A DNA stretch of 64,000 nucleotides from Aporrectodea caliginosa (lineage: Eukaryota > Annelida > Clitellata > Crassiclitellata > Lumbricidae). The notes under the pieces were generated by a model, which saw only the letters and a program-made list of their open reading frames with translations, was not told the DNA's origin and did no database searches. Of the stretch, positions 1-8,000 are shown one piece after another; position 1 is the stretch's first letter, and every line of letters starts with the position of its first letter. The stretch covers positions 515,001 through 579,000 of the forward strand of contig JACEVL010000482.1 of the NCBI GenBank assembly GCA_020284085.1, read 5' to 3'. Position numbers and translations under genes: made by a program.

Positions 1-135
1 GGTGGGAACGGATGAGAGGGAGTGAGAGGAAGTTGCAGAGGGATGGAGAGTGTCCGCTGTTGACACATGCGCGGGTATTGACGCAGGCAGAAGAGCGATT
101 TCGGATGATGACGGGGACCAACTCGTGAAAGCCAT
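1..135 (-). pseudogene. N-terminal fragment of a class A GPCR, upstream duplicate
   Basis: This matches 3347-3481 and encodes, on the minus strand from an ATG at 135, the extracellular N-terminus of the GPCR described at 2409-3481. It runs off the left edge, so whether this copy is complete outside the window is unknown. It is the left part of the first copy of the tandem duplication. Confidence 0.55.
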
Positions 136-157
136 GGCTTTGTTTACAACAACAACA

Positions 158-361
158 TCGTCATCATCATCGTCGTCAAAATTATCGTCCTCCTCCTCCT
201 CATCACCATCATTGTATTCATTATCATCATCATCACTACCACCAACATCATCATCACTATCATCACCATCATCATATCATCGTCGTCGTCGTCATCATCA
301 TCATCACCGTCATCATTATCATCATCATCATCATCATCATCGTCGTCGCCGTTGTCGTTGT

Positions 362-392
<31 letters not shown>

Positions 393-429
393 GTCATCTT
401 CATCGTCATCATCACCTGCATCATCATTG

Positions 430-495
<66 letters not shown>

Positions 496-545
496 CTATC
501 ATCATCATCATTATCATCATCATTATCATCATCGTTCTCACTATC
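158..545 (+). repeat. (TCA/TCG)n microsatellite, copy 1
   Basis: An imperfect TCA/TCG/TCC trinucleotide tract. It gives poly-His, poly-Ser or poly-Asp reading frames that are not genes. The same tract recurs in copy 2 at about 3504-3891. Confidence 0.9.
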
Positions 546-1060
546 ATGCAACTTCCTGGTCATTATGGTTTCCGTATAAAAACTACAACGTTTTCGTTAT
601 TATCTTCGCCGTTGTTATAAGAATAACCAGACGTATACGAGACATCAAACTTCGAGATCGATACAGTGGGACCGAGACCAAGACCGAGACAGTTCAAGAC
701 AGTTCAAAATGAGTGAAATGCACATTGGACCCAAATCCCGAAACAATTTTTCTCTCAACTTTTGAAGTCTAATACCAGGGACAAGTCACTGAAATCAGCC
801 GATCACCTGAATAGTATTAACTATAAAGAAATTTAATTATTCAGCCATTCTTGAATTTTCTAAATGATTCTAAAATTTAAACGAACATTGCACATTATTA
901 GCGACATAAGTCACTTCACTCACCTTGAGAAACTAGATGTTGTTCCATTTGTTTCGCTTACGTTGGCTTTTACACCAGCATGCCATTTATTTTGTTTTCA
1001 TTGATTTCAAATTGCGTGAAAGTAAATTTCACTATTTCAAGTTCTTTTTAAGATATTTGC
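546..1060. other. Flank between microsatellite and LTR, copy 1; no gene seen
   Basis: Non-coding sequence matching 3892-4436. It ends in atatttgc directly before the LTR; the last five bases, TTTGC, are the target-site duplication of the gypsy element. Confidence 0.6.
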
Positions 1061-1481
1061 TGTGAACTAATGTTTTGCATATATAATGAGCACAGGTGTT
1101 CCTTAGGTTGATATATATATAATGTGTATTCGATTGTTAAGCGTTTTAGTCTTAGGCCTTAGTTGCGCTGTCGGCTCGTGGGCGCTTGGCCTAAAGTAGC
1201 CTAAACATTGGCTGACGGTAGATTGTTTTACACGTGCAGTTCGCGCGCCAAACTTAGAAACTGCTGATGACAGTGAATTTGAACAATACAGTGTAGTACA
1301 GTTGTTTTAAGGCAAGAGTTGAGTTGTTGTTATTAAACTGTGTTTGAAGAAAGAAAGAAACATTCAAAGAACTGTGTCAATTTAATTCTTAAACAGTTAG
1401 AAGACGTTGAGCAATTTATATGTAGAGATAAGGAAAGTTCTTGAGGTAGGTCACAACTAAGAAAGAAAAGAGTTGGTGACA
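1061..1481 (+). mobile_element. LTR of the Gmr1-like element, copy 1 (full length, 421 bp)
   Basis: The LTR starts TGTGAACTAATG and ends GTTGGTGACA, matching the 3' LTR at 12975-13398. It keeps the internal stretch of about 115 bp that the 5' LTR of the complete element has lost. It is followed by the same primer-binding site and 19-bp array as at 4751-4880. Confidence 0.85.
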
Positions 1482-1486
1482 TTATT

Positions 1487-1616
1487 TGGTGGCAGCAGCG
1501 GTAGGATTCGAAACAACGTCTGGGATTCGAAACAACGTCTGGGATTCGAAACAACGTCTGGGATTCGAAACAACGTCTGGGATTCGAAACAACGTCTGGG
1601 ATTCGAAACAACGTCG
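1487..1616 (+). other. Primer-binding site and 19-bp repeat array, copy 1
   Basis: TGGTGGCAGCAGCGG begins five bases after the LTR and is followed by six tandem copies of a 19-bp unit containing GGATTCGAAACAACGTCT. It duplicates 4751-4880; see there for the tRNA-Leu interpretation. Confidence 0.7.
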
Positions 1617-1783
1617 ACTGGTGAATACGCATTCAAATCATTGGTAAATTGACGACAACGAAAGCCTCAACGACAAAGGTATAAAAGTTGGTTGTTATCA
1701 AACAAAGAACAATCCCCAATACTTCAAACACAAAAGAAAACTCGTGTTTTCCAGAAAGGACAGCACTGAAGTAAAGAAGTAAG

Positions 1784-2408
1784 ATGGAGAAATTAAGTGT
1801 CAAAAAACAAGCAGAACTGAAGAAGATGTCTTCTGAAAGATTAAAACAGCGCTTGTTAAAGGCTGGTTTTGAAGAAAAGCAACTGGAAGATATGTCACGT
1901 GAAGACATGTTAGAAGCGCTAGCTGAAGTCTGGCTTAAGGAAGAAGCAGAAGAAGAAGGTGCTGTCGGCGGTGTTGTGGAAAAGGTTATTGAAAAACCGT
2001 CTGGACTTATGTCTATGGAGATGATGATGCAGTGGATGATGATGAAAGAAGAAAGAGAGGAGAAACGGAGACAAGAAGAGAAAGAGAAAGAGGAGAAACG
2101 GAGACAAGAAGAGAAAGAGAAAGAGGAGAAACGAAGACAAGACGAGAAAGAAAGAGAGGAGAAACGGAGACAAGAAGAGAAAGAAATGCGACAGGAAGAA
2201 TTACGTCTTCAGAGAAAGAAAGAAGAGAAGGAAGAACGTCTTCAGAGAGAAAGAAAGAAAGCAGAGAATACAAGACAGGAAGAAACGTCTTCAGAGAGAG
2301 AAAGAAGAGAAAGCAGAGAATGCAAGACAGGAAGAATTACGTCTTCAGAGAGAGAAAGAAGAGAAAGCAGAGCAAGTTCGTGTGGCAGAACTTGAGTTGC
2401 AAAAGCAC
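1784..2408 (+). pseudogene. Truncated, frameshifted gag of the Gmr1-like element, copy 1
   Basis: It starts with the same MEKLSVKKQAELKKMSSE as the complete element at 5048. It has the charged coiled-coil repeats, but goes out of frame near 2215-2290 through indels in the purine-rich coding repeats, and is cut at about 2408 where the GPCR sequence begins. Protease, integrase and RT are absent. Confidence 0.8.
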
Positions 2409-3481
2409 GAAGTTGATGGAGCTGTTGATCATGACGAGCAGGTTGAAGTAGTTGGCGGCGATGCGGAAGATGAGGTTCTCACGAGGAGATGACTGAATCG
2501 AGCCAGTCGAGGTAGACGTGGCAGACCTTCTGGATGGCCTGGGGCAGCTGGCAGATGAGGAAGACGATGACGACGACGATTAACATGACGGTGATGCGCT
2601 GCTGGTCGCGTTGCTGACGCTCCTGGGGGTCGGCCGAGCGCGGGTTCGACGTCAGACCCTGGAGGTCACCGAGGGTCATGCGCCGGCGGTTCTTCGTGGC
2701 GAACATGACGGCGCGAATGAGCAGCGAGTTGAAACCGAGCAGCAGAAGGAGTGGCAGGAACGTGAAGAGGATCTGGTTGGCGTAATAGTAGCCCAGCTGG
2801 TAAGAGGCGCGCTTGGCAAACTGTGTCGTCTGCGCGCGCAGCTGGGTTTGATTCCAAAAGCGTCAAGAACTTCGACCATTTGCAGCTCAAAGAACTCGGG
2901 TGACGTCACGAGGAAGGCAGCTGCGCAGACGAACAGGATGACGTACTGCGCCCGGCGAGGGTGCACCAGACCTTGCCCTTCATAGGGTAACACACGCCTA
3001 TGTAGCGTTCTACCGTGAAGGTCAAGGTCAGCCAGATGCCCGTGTTGCTGCAGATGTCCGTGAGAGGGCGCCCGAACGGCATACGGTACTGGCCGTACCA
3101 CCATCGCTCGCGGACGACGTCGTAGTGGGAGAGGGTCATCGTGAGGGCGAAGATGAGGTAGAGGGTGTCGTAGACGGCGAGGGCGGTCAGGTAGCGATTC
3201 GTGGAGGACTTCATGGAGCGTCGGGTGAGGACCGCGATGCTCATCAGGTTCCCGAAGGTTCCGAAGGCGACGACGATGACGCTGAGAACCCGAGAGATCG
3301 CGATGCGGGTCCCGTCAAGGATGTGTTCGAGGAAGGCTGTCGAGGAGGTGGGAACGGATGAGAGGGAGTGAGAGGAAGTTGCAGAGGGATGGAGAGTGTC
3401 CGCTGTTGACACATGCGCGGGTATTGACGCAGGCAGAAGAGCGATTTCGGATGATGACGGGGACCAACTCGTGAAAGCCAT
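2409..3481 (-). pseudogene. Class A GPCR (FMRFamide/neuropeptide-receptor type), frame-broken and 3'-truncated
   Basis: The minus strand encodes a rhodopsin-family receptor starting at an ATG at 3481: a Ser-rich N-terminus, TM1 (VLSVIVVAFGTFGNLMSI), TM2 with SSTNRYLTALAVYD, TM3 ending in the DRY-equivalent VERYIGVCYP, a fourth helix in another frame (QYVILFVCAAAFL), TM5 in a third frame (QILFTFLPLLLLLGFNSLL), TM6 (RITVMLIVVVIVFLICQLP) and a TM7 piece (NYFNLLVMINSSINFV). The frame changes near 2950-2980, 2850-2870 and 2480-2500. The gene is cut inside TM7 at 2409, where retrotransposon gag is joined, so the cytoplasmic tail is missing. This motif set fits invertebrate FMRFamide-like peptide receptors; the ligand cannot be assigned. 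The frame breaks could be real decay or long-read indels, but the TM7 truncation alone makes this copy non-functional. Confidence 0.75.
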
Positions 3482-3503
3482 GGCTTTGTTTACAACAACA
3501 ACA

Positions 3504-3707
3504 TCGTCATCATCATCGTCGTCAAAATTATCGTCCTCCTCCTCCTCATCACCATCATTGTATTCATTATCATCATCATCACTACCACCAACATCATCAT
3601 CACTATCATCACCATCATCATATCATCGTCGTCGTCGTCATCATCATCATCACCGTCATCATTATCATCATCATCATCATCATCATCGTCGTCGCCGTTG
3701 TCGTTGT

Positions 3708-3738
<31 letters not shown>

Positions 3739-3775
3739 GTCATCTTCATCGTCATCATCACCTGCATCATCATTG

Positions 3776-3841
<66 letters not shown>

Positions 3842-3891
3842 CTATCATCATCATCATTATCATCATCATTATCATCATCGTTCTCACTATC
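3504..3891 (+). repeat. (TCA/TCG)n microsatellite, copy 2
   Basis: Nearly identical to the tract at 158-545. Confidence 0.9.
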
Positions 3892-4431
3892 ATGCAACTT
3901 CCTGGTCATTATGGTTTCCGTATAAAAACTACAACGTTTTCGTTATTATCTTCGCCGTTGTTATAAGAATAACCAGACGTATACGAGACATCAAACTTCG
4001 AGATCGAGACAGTGGGACCGAGACCAAGACCGAGACAGTTCAAGACAGTTCAAAATGAGTGAAATGCACATTGGACCCAAATCCCGAAACAATTTTCTCT
4101 CAACTTTTGAAGTCTAATACCAGGGACAAGTCACTGAAATCAGCCGATCACCTGAATTGTATAAACTATAAAGAAATTAAAATATTTCAGCCATTCTGAA
4201 ATTTTCTAAATGATTCTAAAATTTAAACCAACAAAATTCCATATAGGCCCGAGGCATATGCACATTATTAGCGACATAAGTCACTTCACTCACCTTGAGA
4301 AACTAGATGTTGTTCCAAGCGTTTCGCTTACGTTGGCTTTTACAAACGACACGGCATGCCATTTATTTTGTTTTCATTGATTTCAAATTGCGTGAATGCA
4401 AATTTCACGATTTCAAGTTCTTTTTAAGATA

Positions 4432-4436
4432 TTTGC
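4432..4436 (+). other. 5' target-site duplication TTTGC of the gypsy element
   Basis: TTTGC directly precedes the 5' LTR and recurs directly after the 3' LTR at 13399-13403 (and after the LTR remnant at 10759). A 5-bp duplication fits Ty3/gypsy integration. Confidence 0.75.
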
Positions 4437-4745
4437 TGTGAACTAATGTTTTGCATATATAATGAGCACAGGTGTTCCTTAGGTTGATATATATATAATG
4501 TGTATTCGATTGTTAAGCGTTTTAGTCTTAGGCCTTAGTTGCGCTGTCGGCTCGTGGGCGCTTGGCCTAAAGTAGCCTAAACATTGGCTGACGGTAGATT
4601 GTTTTACACGTGCAGTTAGCGCGCCAAACTTAGAAACTGCTGATGACAGTGAATTTGAACAATACAGTGTAGTACAGTTGTTTTAAGGCAAGAGTTGAGT
4701 TGTTGTTATTAAACTGTGTTTGAAGAAAGAAAGGAGTTGGTGACA
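4437..4745 (+). mobile_element. 5' LTR with internal deletion (309 bp)
   Basis: TGTGAACT...GGTGACA. Relative to the 421-424 bp LTRs at 1061 and 12975 it lacks about 115 bp near its 3' end, between short GAAAGAA repeats. A TATA-like CATATATAATG lies at about 4454-4464. Confidence 0.85.
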
Positions 4746-4750
4746 TTATT

Positions 4751-4773
4751 TGGTGGCAGCAGCGGTAGGATTC
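4751..4773 (+). other. Primer-binding site, tRNA-Leu type
   Basis: TGGTGGCAGCAGCGGTAGGA starts five bases after the LTR. A eukaryotic tRNA-Leu (AAG type) with 3' end CCGCTGCCACCA predicts a complement TGGTGGCAGCGG followed by TGGGATTCGAA. The match is perfect for ten bases, then has an AGC insertion, then GGT and a near-match into the T-arm. The tRNA assignment is from family knowledge and not from a search. Confidence 0.6.
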
Positions 4774-4880
4774 GAAACAACGTCTGGGATTCGAAACAAC
4801 GTCTGGGATTCGAAACAACGTCTGGGATTCGAAACAACGTCTGGGATTCGAAACAACGTCTGGGATTCGAAACAACGTCG
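4768..4880 (+). repeat. Six-copy 19-bp tandem array downstream of the PBS
   Basis: Six copies of a unit of the form GGGATTCGAAACAACGTCT. Its core GGATTCGAA equals the complement of the tRNA T-loop region expected directly after this PBS. The array lies in the untranslated leader before gag and has the same copy number in the duplicate at 1503-1615. Confidence 0.85.
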
Positions 4881-5047
4881 ACTGGTGAATACGCATTCAA
4901 ATCATTGGTAAATTGACGACAACGAAAGCCTCAACGACAAAGGTATAAAAGTTGGTTGTTATCAAACAAAGAACAATCCCCAATACTTCAAACACAAAAG
5001 AAAACTCGTGTTTTCCAGAAAGGACAGCACTGAAGTAAAGAAGTAAG

Positions 5048-8000
5048 ATGGAGAAATTAAGTGTCAAAAAACAAGCAGAACTGAAGAAGATGTCTTCTGA
5101 AAGATTAAAACAGCGCTTGTTAAAGGCTGGTTTTGAAGAAAAGCAACTGGAAGATATGTCACGTGAAGACATGTTAGAAGCGCTAGCTGAAGTCTGGCTT
5201 AAGGAAGAAGCAGAAGAAGAAGGTGCTGTCGGCGGTGTTGTGGAAAAGGTTATTGAAAAACCGTCTGGACTTATGTCTATGGAGATGATGATGCAGTGGA
5301 TGATGATGAAAGAAGAAAGAGAGGAGAAACGGAGACAAGAAGAGAAAGAGAAAGAGGAGAAACGGAGACAAGAAGAGAAAGAGAAAGAGGAGAAACGAAG
5401 ACAAGACGAGAAAGAAAGAGAGGAGAAACGGAGACAAGAAGAGAAAGAAATGCGACAGGAAGAATTACGTCTTCAGAGAGAGAAAGAAGAGAAGGCAGAA
5501 CGTCTTCAGAGAGAGAAAGAAGAGAAAGCAGAGAATACAAGACAGGAAGAATTACGTCTTCAGAGAGAGAAAGAAGAGAAAGCAGAGAATGCAAGACAGG
5601 AAGAATTACGTCTTCAGAGAGAGAAAGAAGAGAAAGCAGAGCAAGTTCGTGTGGCAGAACTTGAGTTGCAAAAGCAGCAATTTGAGATTCAATTAGAGCA
5701 ATTGAAAAGAGATCGAGAAGATGCTGAAAGGAGAAGATTAGAGCAGATGATTGAATTTGAAAGGGCGCGGAAAAGTGACGAAGAGATACGTCAGCAACAG
5801 ATTGAAGAGAAGAGACTACGTGAAGAAGAAAAGGAAAAAGTGCGAATTTCAGAGTTGGAGCGAGCAGAAGAGGTTAGACAAGAAGAACTGAAATTACAGA
5901 AAGAAAGCATGGAGAAGGCGGAAGAGGAAAGACAAGAACGTTTAAAGTTGGAAAAAACAAAAATAGCATTAAAAGAAGCACAACTCAAAGAGGAGAAACA
6001 AAATAGAGAAGCACAAGAACAAAGAAGGCAAGAAGAACGAGAAGAACAGAAAAGGAAACAGGAAGAAAGTGAAACGATGGTTTCGAAAATAAAGAAAATT
6101 GGTGATGCCATGAAACATGTGTTACCTAAAATGCCAAACGATATGATGGAGGTGCCATTATATTTCGAAACGGTTGAGAATGCGTTTCGTAGTTTCAACG
6201 TGCAAGAACAATTCTGGGTGAAGTTACTATTGCCATTGATGACTCCGAAAGCTAGAACTGTTCTAAACAGATTGTCATTCGCTGATTTAGATGATTATGA
6301 GATCGTGAAACAGCACTTGTTAAAAGAATTCAAGTTGACACCGAGAGAGTACAGATCGAAGTTTATTGATGCGAAGAAGACAGCTGAAGAAACGTATACA
6401 ATGTTTACAGCAAGGCTGAAGAACTTGTTGAACTATTATGTGAAAAGTCGCAAAGTGGATAAGAATTTTGAGAAACTGTTTGATTTGTTAGTGGCGGATA
6501 AGTTGAAAGAATCACTACCACCAGGTCCACTACAGTTTGTGTTGTCGAAGGAAGGAACTGATTGTTACGAAGCTAGTGTTGTGGCAGACCTAGCGGACAT
6601 TCATGTTAATAATCGAATTGGTTTGGCAATTCCGAATAAGACAAGTTTTGGTTTTGTTCCTAATGGCAAAAGAAATCAACAGTTCACTCCAAATTTTGGT
6701 TTTCATTGGAAGAGCAATCAAGAAACAGGAAATCAGTTCAGAGGTGCAGAAGTGAAACCAAATTCTCCGGTTGTTCACGAGAATAGAGAGTCGATGATGA
6801 CCAGACAACGTCAGGTATATAACAAATCACCACCAAGGTTTGTCGCAAGAGAAGGCAATGCATCGTTTACTCCATATAAGAGAAAAGAAAGCATCGAACA
6901 ACGAGGTGCAGTGGTGAAACGTTGTCATAACTGCGGATCAGACAGGCATTTGATGAAATTCTGTCCAGTTCCTGTTACAACCTCAAATTATGGTGGAAAA
7001 CAAGAACATTCGAGGGTGAATCGAATTCAAGTGGTTGATAATTCTGAAAGTCAAGCCACAGAACATCAGAACAATGAAACTGAAGTAAAGTCAGTGATGA
7101 AATGTCACCTTTCACCTGATATTCAGAAAGAAATTCTATTGCACAATGGAATGCAGAAAGAAATGGTTGGAAGAGATGAAAGTACAGCATTGAAGAAAGT
7201 GTTATTACAGTACGTCGAGGTAGAAATTCGTGGAACAGCAGGAAAAGAACCAGTGAAAGTAAAAGCACTGATTGATTCTGGAGCAGAGGTTCCGGTGATT
7301 AGTGAAGAATTACTGGAAGGCATGAAGGTGGAGCAGATTGGAAAAGTGAACTTACAATGCGTGGCAGGAGATGCCATTCCTGCAAAGTTGGTGAAAGTTG
7401 ATGTAAGGCTGTGTTGTAACGATGTGGAAGAAGAGGTAATTCCGCATAAAGTCAAATGTTCACTTACACCTTATGTGACATTGATGTGTGCTAGTATTGC
7501 AAAAATGGGAAGCACAGAAAGATTCTTGTTGCATCCAGAAATCATTGCAGAACTTAAAGCCGTGCCACAAGTGAAAATGATACAAGGAGATGTGCAAGCG
7601 AATGTAACGACGAGATTGCAGAGTCAGCGAAAGAAAGTGATAGAAGTCGAAGAGGAAAGTGAAACTGAAAGTTCAAGCGAAGAGGAAAACGAAAGTGATG
7701 ATCAACAAAGTTTAATGCAAGACGGTATAACAGCAGAGATGAGTGAACAAGAGATGGCTGCATGCAAGAATGGTAATCTAAATGAAACGAAAGAGGATAA
7801 TGATTGTGATGTGGCGATAGGAGATTTGTTTGAAGAAAATGAGAAAGACGAAGAACAACAGATGCAGATTGCAGACGCAAAGAAATTCGAAGAACAGCAG
7901 AGACAAGATGAATCATTGAAAGCATGGTGGAATTTAGCGCCAGATAAAGAATCTGAATTCTGCGTGGTAAATGGCTTACTGTACAAGAGATATCGAATAT

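Larger units (their letters stand above)
1..2408 (+). repeat. Tandem duplication, copy 1 (GPCR 5' end + TCA repeat + LTR + partial gag)
   Basis: Positions 1 onward match 3347 onward, with small indels, through the GPCR start, the TCA microsatellite, the flank, the LTR and gag. Similarity stops at about 2408 inside gag, where the sequence switches to the GPCR transmembrane-7 region on the other strand. The copies differ by an LTR deletion (copy 2) and several short indels, so they have diverged or come from different haplotypes. Confidence 0.8.
3347..5677 (+). repeat. Tandem duplication, homologous part of copy 2
   Basis: Homologous to 1-2408. Copy 2 proper would start at about 2409 (GPCR TM7) and continue into the complete gypsy element. 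The simplest history is insertion of the element upstream of the GPCR, then a tandem duplication with breakpoints in GPCR TM7 and gag. Confidence 0.75.

Noticed and set aside
144..563. Poly-Asp, poly-His and poly-Met ORFs over the TCA tracts (also 3490-3909)
   Set aside because: Open frames forced by a trinucleotide repeat; no conserved domain or splice support.
4768..4880. CRISPR-like array
   Set aside because: The 19-bp units are directly adjacent without spacers, in a eukaryotic retrotransposon leader.
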